From the NCBI GenBank assembly GCA_947471505.1, contig CANIWM010000015.1, positions 24,702-88,701 on the forward strand: 64,000 nt of DNA, written 5' to 3'. Made by a program: the position numbers and the translations under genes. The DNA comes from Chthoniobacteraceae bacterium. GTDB lineage: Bacteria > Verrucomicrobiota > Verrucomicrobiia > Chthoniobacterales > Chthoniobacteraceae. Positions 7,937-17,611 of this stretch are shown here, in pieces. Position 1 is the first letter of the stretch; each line of letters starts with the position of its first letter. A model generated the notes under the pieces. It had not been told where the DNA came from. It saw only the letters and a list, made by a program, of their open reading frames with translations, and made no database searches.

Positions 7937-9463
7937 ATGGGCAGCAACCGCATCGAGGCGAACACAGGAGAGTTTAGCGCGAGAATCAACGGTCTCGTGA
8001 CGCAAAAGCCTTGTGGCGCATCGAAACAGATCGCGTCGCTCGACTCGGCAGAACCGCGTCGCAATTCCCAGAGTGTTTTTCAACTCGATCCAGCTTGGCG
8101 CGTTCGTGCGAGTGAGTTTCTGCCAGATGAGGAGCTGATGCCCGCTATTACAGGCCTCGTGGAGGAAATGACGCTCACCGAAAGAATGACCGGGATACCC
8201 GTGTTTCCGTGTGCTGTGCCTGTCGCCAGAGCCCCCGAGCTGTCTCTCGAACAATCGGGCTTGAATAATGAGTATTTTCCGAAATCTGAGGAAGCTGCGG
8301 CGTTAAAACGAGGGCGGGTATTGTTGCTTGAATCCGATCCTTTTTGCCGAGCGATCGTCGCCGACTGTTTGGCCGAAAATGGTTACATGGTCGTAGCGGT
8401 TTGCGATCCGGAGGAGGCCCTCGGCGAAATGGCGTCCGGCGAGTTCGCATTCCTGCTCTACGATCCCCGGATGCCCGGAATGTCAGCGGGGAAGTTTTAC
8501 CACTCCATCATCCGAATCAAACCTGAGCTCTCTGAACGCTTCGTGTTCATGCTCGATACAGACGATGATGCGGGCGCGAATCGCTTCATTCGGAAAACCG
8601 ACGGATTTGTTCTTCGGAAGCCGTTTGATATGCTGGATCTTCTCGACGCGCTCTTCTCTGCCGAGGACGGAGGAAAGTTCGGCCACATCGTCCGACGCGC
8701 TTCGCTCGATCCGATTTTCTCCAAGATTCCTCTGCTGGATTACACTCCCTCTGGACTCGACCTCCCCGCTCCGCAACCATCTGTCGCCGCGAAAAATGCA
8801 CCGGTGCCACCCGCGCCGGTTGCCGTGAAGCCACTCACGGCACCCCGACCGGTAGCCTTGCCCAAAGGTACACCGCACTCCGTTGGGAGGGGATTTCAGC
8901 GGGCACTCGCGCTTGCTGCGCTCGCCCTTTTCTTCGGCTCGGTAGCGGGGGTATGGAGTCGCTACGCGGATGCGCGGGACCGCTTTGAGGCCACGTCGGC
9001 GCAACGGGTGGCGTTCACTACGGAATGGACGGATGTGTCGCGGAGGCTGGAAGAAGCGAAGTCCCTTCTCTCGAATATCACTCGTCCCGAGACGCAAATG
9101 TCGGTGTTTCGCACGAAGGAGCGGTGGACCCCGGTGCTTGATTCCATCATTCCGAACGCGGACGCCATGATCGACATCCTCGAAGTCGAGGCCCGTGGCG
9201 AGACGGCGACCTCGGGCACATGGGAAGTGCGTGTCCACGGCTTGGCTGGCGGGTCTGACCCGAAGATGGATGCGGATCGGTTTCGGCAGAAAGTGGGGAG
9301 AAATCTGAAGACAACGGCGCACGGTCGCGCGGTGAGCACCCGCTTTGAGCCACTTGGAGACAAGAATGGCGAGTTCACGGAACTGGAGCAATACGAGTTC
9401 ATCTTGGTCGTAACCCTGAGCCCGTTGGGCTCGACAGTGGCAGCAGCCAAGGAGCGTCGTTGA
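7937..9463 (+). CDS. Receiver domain fused to a PilN-like pilus assembly protein
   Basis: A 508-residue protein. Residues 1-125 are an uncharacterised N-terminal region. Residues 128-242 form a CheY-like receiver with the acidic ESD at 132-134, the phospho-acceptor Asp176 (YDPRMPGM) and Lys228 (RKPF). A Pro/Ala linker follows (about 275-312), one membrane helix at 321-341, and a C-terminal periplasmic part that starts with a helix (about 345-385). The second half has the layout of PilN-type fimbrial assembly proteins, and the next gene looks like PilO. By inference, phosphorylation could act on the pilus inner-membrane platform. The start is uncertain, with an in-frame ATG at 8138. No pilM or kinase gene adjoins it. 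Confidence 0.6.
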   Translation: MGSNRIEANTGEFSARINGLVTQKPCGASKQIASLDSAEPRRNSQSVFQLDPAWRVRASEFLPDEELMPAITGLVEEMTLTERMTGIPVFPCAVPVARAPELSLEQSGLNNEYFPKSEEAAALKRGRVLLLESDPFCRAIVADCLAENGYMVVAVCDPEEALGEMASGEFAFLLYDPRMPGMSAGKFYHSIIRIKPELSERFVFMLDTDDDAGANRFIRKTDGFVLRKPFDMLDLLDALFSAEDGGKFGHIVRRASLDPIFSKIPLLDYTPSGLDLPAPQPSVAAKNAPVPPAPVAVKPLTAPRPVALPKGTPHSVGRGFQRALALAALALFFGSVAGVWSRYADARDRFEATSAQRVAFTTEWTDVSRRLEEAKSLLSNITRPETQMSVFRTKERWTPVLDSIIPNADAMIDILEVEARGETATSGTWEVRVHGLAGGSDPKMDADRFRQKVGRNLKTTAHGRAVSTRFEPLGDKNGEFTELEQYEFILVVTLSPLGSTVAAAKERR

Positions 9464-10017
9464 AAATGAAGTCGGCTGCTCACAATTCGATACTTGTTTG
9501 GGGGGTGGCGGTGACCTGCTTTTCGTTGGTCGCCGGGCGCGAGTTTTACAAGCGTTCGATAGTTCCCCTCCTGGAAAAAGAACCGGAACTCAGTCGGGAA
9601 GTCGCAGAGTTGTCCGGTCGCATCGAAAGCGCGAAAATCGAGCTCGCGGAGATTCGCGCAAAGGGACAAGTCGCTGAAAGCACTACGGGCGAACCGACCC
9701 GGCTCAAACACGACCTTTCGGTGCCAGCCGTGGTGAGGAACTTCTCCTCCCGGCTTGGTCTTGCGGTGCCTGTTCTCCGCCGCACGGCTACGGAGAATTC
9801 TCCCGACGTTTCCGGCTACGAGCGCAGTTCTTGGGTAGTATCCATGCCGCTCGACCCAAATGCTCAAACCATCGCGTCGCTTCTCCGCGCAATGGGTAGT
9901 CTCGATTCGCGAGGTTCCGACCTCATGGTTCGCGACTTCACCATTTGGCCGGACCCCGAGGATTCCACTCGCCGCCGCGCGACGATCCACATTTCTGCTG
10001 TCTCGAAGGTCGAATAA
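9460..10017 (+). CDS. PilO-like pilus assembly protein
   Basis: A protein of about 185 residues with one N-terminal membrane helix (about residues 9-26), then a coiled-coil stretch (about 38-66) and a small C-terminal domain. This is the layout of PilO/GspM-type bitopic proteins that pair with PilN in the type IV pilus inner-membrane complex. An AAGGAG at 9449-9454 is well placed for the TTG at 9460, which overlaps the previous stop by 4 bp; the ATG at 9466 is the alternative. The assignment rests on layout and on its position after the PilN-like gene, not on a recognised motif. Confidence 0.55.
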   Translation: MKMKSAAHNSILVWGVAVTCFSLVAGREFYKRSIVPLLEKEPELSREVAELSGRIESAKIELAEIRAKGQVAESTTGEPTRLKHDLSVPAVVRNFSSRLGLAVPVLRRTATENSPDVSGYERSSWVVSMPLDPNAQTIASLLRAMGSLDSRGSDLMVRDFTIWPDPEDSTRRRATIHISAVSKVE

Positions 10018-10033
10018 CCTCTCTCGGTAAACA

Positions 10034-10130
10034 GGTGTGATTAAAAGTGGAATAAGGGAGAGCGGAGCAAAGCGAACGTAGCACAGACGTCTCGGCAGTG
10101 GGGCCAACAGGCGTCCCGCCTGTGCTACGT
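10034..10130. repeat. Dispersed palindromic element, copy 1
   Basis: It opens GGTGTGATTAAAAGTGGAAT and shares its first 60 or so bases and the GGCGTCCCGCC core with the copy at 10452-10594. An internal stem pairs 10078-10086 with 10120-10128. It lies 17 bp after the PilO-like stop codon. Confidence 0.6.
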
Positions 10131-10284
10131 TCCATCCTAATCTCTACCAAGCTGCTCTATTCGAGGAGAGATTGGCTTGGGCGTCCCGCTCGGGGGGCCT
10201 TCACGGGCGAGGTGTCCAAGCCACGCCGAGGGGTTCTTCTCTGATAGCCGAGGAAATTTCCCCTATATTTTCGAAATATTGGTG

Positions 10285-10452
10285 AAGATTCGGGAGATCT
10301 TTGAACCGATCTCTGAGATCGTACGTAAGATTCGCGGCGTCTCCAACCCGATCTTGCGGATCGCCTTTAAGATACGGCGAGTTTTGAAGGAGATTCGGGG
10401 TGTCTTCGTGCCGATCTTACACGTCTTACGTAAGACTCCGCATCTCCTTATG
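10285..10452. repeat. Degenerate 21-bp tandem array, 8 units
   Basis: Units begin at 10285, 10306, 10327, 10348, 10369, 10390, 10411 and 10432. They alternate between an AAGATTCG-type and a CCGATCT-type start, so the higher-order period is about 42 bp. Because 21 is a multiple of 3, reading frames stay open on both strands. On the plus strand each unit would encode a heptad such as KIRGVSN or PILRIAF. I do not call a gene because there is no credible start or ribosome site. Confidence 0.75.
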
Positions 10453-10594
10453 AGGGTGTGATAAAAAGTGGAATAAGCGAGAGCGGAGCACAGCCGTCTC
10501 GGCTGTGGGGCTAACAGGCGTCCCGCCTGTTGCATCGGGCGAGACGCCCAATGGCCCCAATGGAGGGACGCCTGTGCTACTTAATCACACCCTC
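10452..10594. repeat. Dispersed palindromic element, copy 2 (complete palindrome)
   Basis: The ends GAGGGTGTG (10452-10460) and CACACCCTC (10586-10594) pair perfectly. Inside are smaller stems such as ACAGCCGTCTCGGCTGT and ACAGGCGTCCCGCCTGT. The left half matches copy 1 at 10034. Together with the 21-bp array it fills the 620-bp gap between the pilus blocks, where I see no gene. Confidence 0.65.
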
Positions 10595-10638
10595 GGTAAA
10601 CCGCTGCACCGCCCTGTCTGGCCGACTCTATTTGCCGC

Positions 10639-12168
10639 CTACAGATCGCCCCGCGAGTCCTCGAAATAGCTGGCTACATCCCAGCCGTCGATCGGAGCCG
10701 AGCGGCCGAGTTCCTCATCGTAGTGGACGCCACCGCCACCGCCGCCGTTGATGAGGAAATTCTTTACCACAAAGGAACCCGTGGTCTCGACGGTGCCGTT
10801 CAGCGTGGCCGAGTAATTGGGGCCGTCGAAGGTCAGAATCTGAACGCCATTACCAGAGGACACGTAAGTCGCCGAGCTGGAGGTGGACACTCCATAGACC
10901 GACAGACGGGAGGCCACTTTGCTGCTGGTGCTGGTCGAGTTGACGGAAGCGTTGCTGAAGTCCACGTTGCCCCGCACCCAGATGTTTGCATAGACATTGG
11001 GCGGGATGGTGATGCCAGCGCCAGAGCCGGAGCCGGTGCTGAGGTTGCCGGTGACGATGATCTCGATGTATCCCGTCGTCCCGGCGGAAGGAGCCGTCAC
11101 CGCGAAGGTTCCTAGATTGCCCGTGAGATTATAGCGCGTGGGGCTCGCCTTGGTCCCGGTGACGTACGATGCAGGACCGGCACCCGAGTAGGTCGTCGTC
11201 GTCCAAGTCGGCGCCGTGGGGGCCTGAATCTCTTCATTGAAGTCGCTCAGAATCCGACTCTGGTCGATGCGGCTGCTGTCGGAGACGTTCTCATGGGCGG
11301 CCGTCGCCGGATCATCGCCGCCGTTGGTCTTCACTTCGCCTTTAATCAAGGCACCGTTCGCCGCAATCAAGGGGCCATACGGTGAGGAGGCTGGATTCTG
11401 CTTGGCAGAGGCGACGTTGCCGTTTGTCTGGACCTTGCTGCTGCTCGAACCGGGATAGATTCCGCCAGCGGTCGTCCCTGCGCTGGACTTCAAAGTGTCC
11501 TGCGAATCGAAACTGTCCACCTCCCAGCCGGTGCTGTGGCCAAGGATGACGTCATTCACCGAGGTGATGGCGCGACGGGAACGGTATCGGGGGCGGGCGA
11601 CGACCTCGACCGTCCGGGTCACATACGGGTCCGGGATCCCGGCGCTGGTGGTTGCTGCGAGCTTCATCCGGCGCAATTCCACGTCGCGCGAATCGGACGA
11701 GACGTACTTCCCGGGAAGATCCGCCCGTGCGGTCGAGCGGATGCGAAACCAGGGATTATAATTAGGCGAAGTGCCGGTTCCCTCGCGGGTGTAAACATCC
11801 ACGGCGATCTTCGTCACCCGCACATTATTGGGGCCACCGATGACGGGCAGACTCGCGGCGGCGAGCGTCCGTTCGCCATTGGCCGAATAGTTTGTGGAAT
11901 CGGTGATCGTCCACGAATTTGACGTCCAGGGAAAGGTATCAGGGTTTTTGTTGCTTTTGGTCCAAGTGTTGAGCGTATCGAGGGCTAGTTCTACCCCGGC
12001 ATCGGCACCATGGAGGGTCTCCTGCCATACGATGCTCTGGTGAGTGCCACGATATTTCGGGACTAAGCTCTGGAAAGAGGCGGCGATGGAGACGCCGATG
12101 CAGGCGATCACGACGAGGGAGATGATCAGTGTGCTTGCGTTGCATCGGTGGAGTGCTTGCTTTTTCAT
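10639..12168 (-). CDS. PilX-like pilus assembly protein with long secreted domain
   Basis: A 509-residue protein with an N-terminal hydrophobic helix at about residues 12-32 (TLIISLVVIACIGVSIAAS), followed by a Gln/His segment and AGVELALDTLN, as in PilX-type minor pilins. The body is rich in Ser, Thr and Gly and ends in repeated beta-like segments (IWVRGNVDFSN) with a Gly run. It has no glutamate at pilin position 5. It is the third and last gene of a tightly packed prepilin operon, 1 bp after the previous stop. It probably forms part of a pilus tip or pseudopilus. Confidence 0.6.
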   Translation of the reverse strand: MKKQALHRCNASTLIISLVVIACIGVSIAASFQSLVPKYRGTHQSIVWQETLHGADAGVELALDTLNTWTKSNKNPDTFPWTSNSWTITDSTNYSANGERTLAAASLPVIGGPNNVRVTKIAVDVYTREGTGTSPNYNPWFRIRSTARADLPGKYVSSDSRDVELRRMKLAATTSAGIPDPYVTRTVEVVARPRYRSRRAITSVNDVILGHSTGWEVDSFDSQDTLKSSAGTTAGGIYPGSSSSKVQTNGNVASAKQNPASSPYGPLIAANGALIKGEVKTNGGDDPATAAHENVSDSSRIDQSRILSDFNEEIQAPTAPTWTTTTYSGAGPASYVTGTKASPTRYNLTGNLGTFAVTAPSAGTTGYIEIIVTGNLSTGSGSGAGITIPPNVYANIWVRGNVDFSNASVNSTSTSSKVASRLSVYGVSTSSSATYVSSGNGVQILTFDGPNYSATLNGTVETTGSFVVKNFLINGGGGGGVHYDEELGRSAPIDGWDVASYFEDSRGDL

Positions 12169-12169
12169 A

Positions 12170-12985
12170 TTAGTCGCGACGTGGATTGCGAGGATTCACA
12201 TCCACCAGTGTTGTTGCCGAGGTAGGCGAGGCACCGCTGTTGCGAAAGCGGGGTGTGAATGAGGATTGAAGCCGGATCGTTTGGCCGCCGTTGGCTCCGC
12301 TGATCACAATGCTGGTGGTGGATGTGCTGTCCGTGATTCTCTCCGCGATCTCCCGCGTGGAAGTCGGACTCGTGGCCCCAGAAGGATACTCGCTGCGGAG
12401 CAGGCACTGCGTCGCATCCGTGCTAGAACGCTGTCCGATGTAATAGCGAATCTGAAGTTCCCCGGTGCCTGTAGCGATGGGAGTGAAGCGCGTTACCGCT
12501 TTGCCGTTCACCGTGGTCTGGGCGTCAGTCCAGGGGACGGTTCCGTTGAGCAGCGTGTTGCCGTTGCCGTTGTAGGTGCTGGAGGTATTGAGGGTCTCCC
12601 GTGAGTAGCGCGTGGTCTTGAAAGTCGATCCCGCTACGTTGTTCGGGGTGTTCGATCCGTAATAGTCGGGGACGTAGATGACGAGGATGTTCGAGCTGCC
12701 CACCGTATAGGTCGTGGTCCCCGTGTCCTTGATCGGGGTGGTGGTCGTTCCCGACAGAACTCCAATGCGCACCGCGCGGCGAACATCGAGGGCAATCGCA
12801 TCGAGGATGCGATTCGTATTCGCCACACCGACCATGTATTGGTCGGTGGCGGTAACGCTCCTGCTAATGCCCGTCGATGCATAGACGAGCACACCCACCA
12901 CCACGACGGCGACGGAAACGGTGACCATCAGTTCCACCAGCAATGCGCCGCGCTCTCCTCGGACGGTAAATTTCGCGGGTTTCAT
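12170..12985 (-). CDS. Prepilin-like protein (PilW type)
   Basis: A 271-residue protein with a class III prepilin signal: a short basic leader ending RGERG, then ALLVELMVTVSVAVVVVGVLVY with glutamate at position 5. The C-terminal part has a Thr/Ser-rich beta-sheet composition. Its place between PilV-like and PilX-like genes suggests the PilW role, a minor pilin priming fibre assembly. A prepilin peptidase would be needed, and none is in this window. Confidence 0.7.
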   Translation of the reverse strand: MKPAKFTVRGERGALLVELMVTVSVAVVVVGVLVYASTGISRSVTATDQYMVGVANTNRILDAIALDVRRAVRIGVLSGTTTTPIKDTGTTTYTVGSSNILVIYVPDYYGSNTPNNVAGSTFKTTRYSRETLNTSSTYNGNGNTLLNGTVPWTDAQTTVNGKAVTRFTPIATGTGELQIRYYIGQRSSTDATQCLLRSEYPSGATSPTSTREIAERITDSTSTTSIVISGANGGQTIRLQSSFTPRFRNSGASPTSATTLVDVNPRNPRRD

Positions 12986-12988
12986 CGA

Positions 12989-13480
12989 CTAAATGCCTCC
13001 TTTCGCGATGAGGGTGCAAACCTGTCTGCTGCGCTGCGTAGTCCCGGTGACCGTCCACGTCTCTGCGATGGTCACCTTCACTAGTGTGGTAGTCGGCAGG
13101 GTGACGCCGTTGTTTGAGAAAGTCCCAGTCGGGGAACGGGTAACCACCAGCGCGGTTCCACTTGGATAGGGCTGAATGGTGAAGGTTTCTGTGAAGTTCG
13201 AGAAAGTGGTGGCGTTCTCGTACGGCGCTGGAGTGAGAGCAGCGATCCCCGCCGCAGTGGTCACGTTGGTCCAAGTCGTGCAGCGCCGGAAGGACTCGAC
13301 CCGTTGCTGGAGCAACTGGCCGGCGGATGCGAAGGCCTTTCCCGAACGAGCAAGCACAGTGGCTTGCTGCGCCGAGGCACTAAGCCCCGCGATCGCTGCG
13401 ACCGTGACCCCCAACGCCACGAGCGCGTCCACGAGCGAAAAGCCAGCTTGGGAGTGGTGACGATTGAAAAGCGGTTTCAT
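12989..13480 (-). CDS. Prepilin-like protein (PilV type)
   Basis: A 163-residue protein opening with a basic leader and QAG, then FSLVDALVALGVTVAAIAGLSAS. The usual glutamate at position 5 of the mature pilin is replaced by aspartate. It is the first gene of the three-gene prepilin operon, with 3 bp to the next gene. I set the start at 13480, which gives an 18-residue leader; the frame extends to 13513 without pilin-like character. It is probably a minor pilin. Confidence 0.65.
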   Translation of the reverse strand: MKPLFNRHHSQAGFSLVDALVALGVTVAAIAGLSASAQQATVLARSGKAFASAGQLLQQRVESFRRCTTWTNVTTAAGIAALTPAPYENATTFSNFTETFTIQPYPSGTALVVTRSPTGTFSNNGVTLPTTTLVKVTIAETWTVTGTTQRSRQVCTLIAKGGI

Positions 13481-13658
13481 ACGCGGTTCCGATGATGAGG
13501 CGATGTCAGCCATCTCTCCGCTCGCCGCTGATTAAACGCATGAACGGGCAGGGCCACCGGCCCACTGGGTCGCTCGAAAGCAGAACTGAAATGTGTGTCG
13601 AAAAGGTCCATCGCTACTCGCAAAAGTAGCAGAACCTACGCCAACAGGGGCGTGACTA

Positions 13659-14954
13659 TTACGCCGCTGCGTCTTTGTCCTGCTTCCGGCGGAGCGTGGG
13701 CAATTTTTTGCCCTCTACGACTGCACGGTTGATGGTCACTTCGGCGATGTCTTCGCGGCTTGGAACGTCGTACATCACGTCGCGCATGATGCGCTCGAAG
13801 AGCGAGCGCAGTGCGCGGGCTCCGGTGCCGCGTTTCACGGCGGCTTCGGCGAATGCGCGCAGGGCGTCTTTGGTGACGGTGAGGCTCACGCCTTCCATCG
13901 AGAGGAGCTTCTGGAACTGCTTCACGAGCGCGTTTTTCGGCTCGGTCAAAATGGAGACGAGTTCGTCTTCCGTGAGCGGGTCGAGCGCGGTGATGACGGG
14001 GAGACGGCCCACAAACTCCGGGATCATCCCGAAGCGCAGAAGGTCTTCCGGCTCTGTGTGGCGCAGCATTTCGCTCTCGGGGACGTTCAAAGTAGGCTGG
14101 TCGTCCTCGCTCACGGCACCGCTAAAGCCGAGCGACTTTTTCCCGCTGCTCCGGCGCTCGACGATCTTGTTGAGGCCGACAAATGCGCCGCCGCAGATGA
14201 AGAGGATTTTCTCCGTGCTGACTTGGATGTATTCCTGTTGCGGGTGCTTGCGCCCGCCTTGCGGTGGGACGTTGCAAGTCGTGCCTTCGAGGATTTTCAA
14301 CAGGGCTTGCTGCACGCCTTCGCCCGATACGTCGCGGGTGATGGAGACGTTCTCCGTCTTGCGCCCGATTTTATCGATTTCATCAATATAGACGATGCCG
14401 ATTTCCGCGCGCTTCACGTCGTAATCCGCCGCTTGGAGCAGGCGCAGGATGATGTTCTCCACGTCTTCGCCGACGTAGCCAGCCTCGGTGAGCGTCGTGG
14501 CATCTGCGATGCAAAATGGAACGTCCAGAACGCGAGCGAGGGTGCGCGCCATGAGCGTCTTGCCGCTGCCAGTCGGGCCGATGAGCAGGATGTTGCTCTT
14601 ATCAATCTCCACCTCTGCGAGCGGGTCCAGCGGGCTGCCAATCCCTTGGCCGACGGTGCTGTTGTGCAGGATGCGCTTGTAGTGATTGTGGACGGCGACG
14701 CTGAGCGTCTTCTTGGCCGTCTCCTGGCCGATGACGTAGTTGTCGAGGTTCCGGCGAATCTCCGCCGGCTTCGGCACGCGGAGTTGCGTGCTGTGGCGCT
14801 TGGCCTCGTCGTTCAGTTCTTTGTCGAGGATGCCTTTGCAGACGTTGATGCAGGAGTCGCAAATATAGACCCCTGGTCCTGCAATGAGTTTCCTCACCTC
14901 TGCGTGCGATTTGCCGCAGAAGGAGCACATAGTTAAATTTGAAGCGCGGGCCAT
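13659..14954 (-). CDS. clpX: ATP-dependent Clp protease ATP-binding subunit ClpX
   Basis: A 431-residue AAA+ unfoldase that feeds substrates to ClpP. The N-terminal zinc domain has four cysteines (CSFC at about 10-13 and CDSC further on). The AAA+ core has Walker A GPTGSGKT and Walker B VYIDEIDK, and the C-terminal domain ends in a Lys-rich tail. It follows clpP by 39 bp in the common tig-clpP-clpX order, so the three are probably one operon. Confidence 0.96.
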   Translation of the reverse strand: MARASNLTMCSFCGKSHAEVRKLIAGPGVYICDSCINVCKGILDKELNDEAKRHSTQLRVPKPAEIRRNLDNYVIGQETAKKTLSVAVHNHYKRILHNSTVGQGIGSPLDPLAEVEIDKSNILLIGPTGSGKTLMARTLARVLDVPFCIADATTLTEAGYVGEDVENIILRLLQAADYDVKRAEIGIVYIDEIDKIGRKTENVSITRDVSGEGVQQALLKILEGTTCNVPPQGGRKHPQQEYIQVSTEKILFICGGAFVGLNKIVERRSSGKKSLGFSGAVSEDDQPTLNVPESEMLRHTEPEDLLRFGMIPEFVGRLPVITALDPLTEDELVSILTEPKNALVKQFQKLLSMEGVSLTVTKDALRAFAEAAVKRGTGARALRSLFERIMRDVMYDVPSREDIAEVTINRAVVEGKKLPTLRRKQDKDAAA

Positions 14955-14993
14955 TGTATAAGTGGAAAAGCTGCTTTTGTTCCCTCGGCAGCT

Positions 14994-15662
14994 CTATTTA
15001 GGGACCGACGTAAGTTCTGCGAAATTTGGAACGTCTTTCTTGTTCACTACGACCTCATCGACGAGCCCATATTCTTTCGCTTCCGCCGCCGTCATGTAAT
15101 TGTCGCGGTCGCAATCGAGCGCCACTTTATCCTGCGGCTGGCCCGTGTGGTGGGCGATGATTTGCTTCGTGCGATTGTTCAGTTTGTAGAGGAACTGAAC
15201 GGTGCGCTCGATGTCCGCAGTGGTGCCCCGTGCACCGCCGCTGGCTTGATGAATCATGATATGGCTGTTGGGCAGCGCGAAGCGTTTTCCCTTCGTGCCA
15301 GCGCACAGGAGCAGCGCGCCCATCGAGGCGCACATGCCGATGCAGTAGGTGTTCACGTCGCAACTGATGAACTGCATCGTATCGTAAATCGCCAGCCCAT
15401 CCGTGACGCTTCCGCCGGGGCTGTTGATGTAGAGATGGATGTCTTTTTTCGGGTCGTCCATCTGGAGGAAGAGCATCTGCGCGACGATGTAATTGGACAC
15501 ATGCTCATTCACCTCGGAGCCGAGGAAAATGATGCGGTCCTTGAGCAAGCGCGAGAAAAGCGAGTAGTGCTTTTCGCCACGCCCGTCGTTCTCGATCACC
15601 GTCACGTCATACGTCGCGGAGGGTTTTACGATTGCGCTGTCGTTGTTCGATTGAATTGTCAT
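14994..15662 (-). CDS. clpP: ATP-dependent Clp protease proteolytic subunit
   Basis: A 222-residue serine peptidase that forms the tetradecameric Clp chamber. The active-site serine sits in CASMGALLL and the histidine in MIHQASGG; the hydrophobic YINSPGG strand is also present. The gene is 13 bp after tig and upstream of clpX. The first 20 or so residues are a non-conserved leader that is probably processed. Confidence 0.96.
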   Translation of the reverse strand: MTIQSNNDSAIVKPSATYDVTVIENDGRGEKHYSLFSRLLKDRIIFLGSEVNEHVSNYIVAQMLFLQMDDPKKDIHLYINSPGGSVTDGLAIYDTMQFISCDVNTYCIGMCASMGALLLCAGTKGKRFALPNSHIMIHQASGGARGTTADIERTVQFLYKLNNRTKQIIAHHTGQPQDKVALDCDRDNYMTAAEAKEYGLVDEVVVNKKDVPNFAELTSVPK

Positions 15663-15675
15663 GGGATAAAATAGA

Positions 15676-17031
15676 TTACGCTTTCACTTCTTCCACAGAT
15701 TCATCGGCTTTCGGGGCCTCTGTGGATGTCGAGACGGTCGCTTCTTTCGCGATAAACTCGAGTGTCTTCGTCGTGAGAATCTCTTCGCTCACTTGATCCA
15801 ACCCACCGCGCTTTTGCAGCTCCTTGAGCACTTTCTCGAACGGCATCTGGTACTTCCGTGCGAGGCCGTTGATGCGGGCGCGCAATTCATTTTCCGTCAC
15901 TTGAATCTTCTCCTGCTCGGCGATGCGGAGCAAAACGAACGTCCCTTTGATCCGGTCGCGGGCCGACTGCGCCGCGCTGCCGACGAGGTCTTGCTGGTGC
16001 TCTTTGATGACTTCTTCCGCCACGCCGCGCGTCTGGTTTTCGCGGACGATTTCCTGGAGGATGGTCTGCGTCGTGTTGCGCACCATCGCCGTCGGGAGTT
16101 CGCATTCCACCTTCGCGAGCAGCGCGCTCATCACGCCGTTGCGCTTGGCTGCGTCGATGTTCGAGTGCTTCTGGCGCTGGAGTTCTTCGCGCGCCATGAT
16201 CCGCAGTTCGTTCAGCGATTTGCCCTCTGCGATGCTCGCGGCAAATGCGTCGTCCAGCTCCGGCAGAACGCGCGCCTTCAGCCCCTTCAGCTCGACTTTA
16301 TAGTGCAGCACTTTGCCCGGCATTCCTTCGACGGGGAAATCCGCAGGCACCGTCACGTCAAACTCCCGTGTTTCGCCGATATTCATTCCCACGAGCTTCT
16401 CGCAGAAGCCGGGGAAGAACGCCTCGTCCGTCATCTTGATCCAGAAGTCCGTATTGTGCGCCAGCGGCTTGCCGGCCTTCGGGAACCTCACATCGACGGG
16501 CTCGCCGTCAACGGTTCCGTCGTAATCCACCACCACAAAATCTTCCATCGCCGCCGGGCGCGCTGGCTCCACATCCGGGAAATCTGCCTGCTGGTCGCGC
16601 AGATTATTCAGCGCCTCTTCGATCTCCGCATCCGTCACCTCCGCACTCGGGACGGAAACCGGGATTCCTTTGTAATCCGGCAAGTCGAAGTTCGGATGCA
16701 CGATCAGCGTCGCGCGGAAATTGACCGATTGGTCATCGCCCCACACCACATCCTCCACCCCTTGCAGTTCCAGCACGCGCAAGCCCTTGTCCTTGATCGC
16801 ATCGCGGCAGCCATTCGAGACGATCTGCTGCGTCACTTCCTCGCGGATTTCCTTGGAGAATTTCCGCTCAATGACCGAGCGCGGCGCTTTGCCAGCGCGG
16901 TATCCCGGCAGTTTTGCATGTTTAGTGTAGTTGCTCGCGACCTCCGTCATCGTCTTCGTAACCGTGTCAGGGCTTACGGCGATTTTAAGTGTGGCGAGGC
17001 AGTTTGGTAGAGCTTCAAATTCAACGTTCAT
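15676..17031 (-). CDS. tig: Trigger factor
   Basis: A 451-residue ribosome-associated chaperone. The N-terminal ribosome-docking domain has the signature GYRAGKAP (normally GFRxGKxP). A central FKBP-type prolyl isomerase domain (about 165-250) and a long helical C-terminal arm follow. I chose the start at 17031 ([10 protein letters not shown]); the frame extends to 17076 but those residues are not conserved. It is the first gene of the tig-clpP-clpX unit. The Glu/Ala-rich C-terminus is typical. Confidence 0.94.
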   Translation of the reverse strand: MNVEFEALPNCLATLKIAVSPDTVTKTMTEVASNYTKHAKLPGYRAGKAPRSVIERKFSKEIREEVTQQIVSNGCRDAIKDKGLRVLELQGVEDVVWGDDQSVNFRATLIVHPNFDLPDYKGIPVSVPSAEVTDAEIEEALNNLRDQQADFPDVEPARPAAMEDFVVVDYDGTVDGEPVDVRFPKAGKPLAHNTDFWIKMTDEAFFPGFCEKLVGMNIGETREFDVTVPADFPVEGMPGKVLHYKVELKGLKARVLPELDDAFAASIAEGKSLNELRIMAREELQRQKHSNIDAAKRNGVMSALLAKVECELPTAMVRNTTQTILQEIVRENQTRGVAEEVIKEHQQDLVGSAAQSARDRIKGTFVLLRIAEQEKIQVTENELRARINGLARKYQMPFEKVLKELQKRGGLDQVSEEILTTKTLEFIAKEATVSTSTEAPKADESVEEVKA

Positions 17032-17125
17032 AGATTTCGGAAAAGTGGAAAGGGGCGGGAAAATAGCGGGCCGCACGCGCTTGCCAAGCGGCGAGTGTGT
17101 TTTTTTTCAAAAGCACAGACGCTGG

Positions 17126-17164
17126 AACAAAACAAGCGCCGCAACCCGTCGGCTGCGGCGCTTG
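17126..17164 (-). terminator. Hairpin terminator, probably for the cassette-like genes
   Basis: A perfect 11-bp stem (17133-17143 with 17154-17164) has a 10-base loop. On the minus strand it is followed by a short T-rich run. It would stop transcription coming from the small minus-strand genes to the right before it enters tig. Confidence 0.45.
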
Positions 17165-17246
17165 AGTTTTGAAAGAGAACGCTTTTTACCACGATGTCCG
17201 CGCCTGGCGCGGAGGGAAGCGGGTTGCGCTATCGAACTTTGTCTTC

Positions 17247-17412
17247 AGGGGACTCCCGGAAACTCACGGATGGCGGAATGTCGAGGCGCGGGAAAGTAGC
17301 GGGGCCGTCTCGGCCCCGATGTCCCACAGGGACATGGCGCGTTGCGCGCCTTTGGCGCTCGGGGGCGGACGCCCCCGCTACTATCCCGCGCTTGGTTTTC
17401 GGGAGTTCCCTT
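17247..17412. repeat. Multi-hairpin palindromic element
   Basis: The outer arms pair across 17247-17266 and 17392-17412 imperfectly, and 17286-17304 pairs with 17373-17391 with one mismatch. Inside are four short perfect or near-perfect hairpins at 17301-17317, 17320-17334, 17336-17350 and 17361-17376. The architecture and the CCGTCTCGG motif recall the elements at 10.0 and 10.5 kb. The rest of the 580-bp gap from 17032 to 17611 shows no gene. Confidence 0.65.
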
Positions 17413-17611
17413 GAGTCCGCCCGCCGAGAAACCCCACACCGCACCGCCAAACCAACCTCCGAACCCGAGCGAGCGGCGCAAAACGCCAGCGCCCCCTGCC
17501 TCACACAACCCCACTGAAGAACCGGACCGGTGGATCGCGTGAGGGCCGTAAGCCCTTTTACGCGACAACCGTGATGACACCGGGGCTTCGCGCAGATGCC
17601 ATCAGAAAAGT

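Noticed and set aside
10285..10452. A CRISPR array at the tandem repeats
   Set aside because: Units are contiguous without unique spacers, as are the arrays at 19260 and 44769, and no cas genes are present.
10177..10461. A 94-residue frame across the 21-bp array near 10.3 kb as a heptad-repeat protein
   Set aside because: The opposite strand is open too, the start is TTG without a ribosome-binding site, and the openness follows from the 21-bp period.
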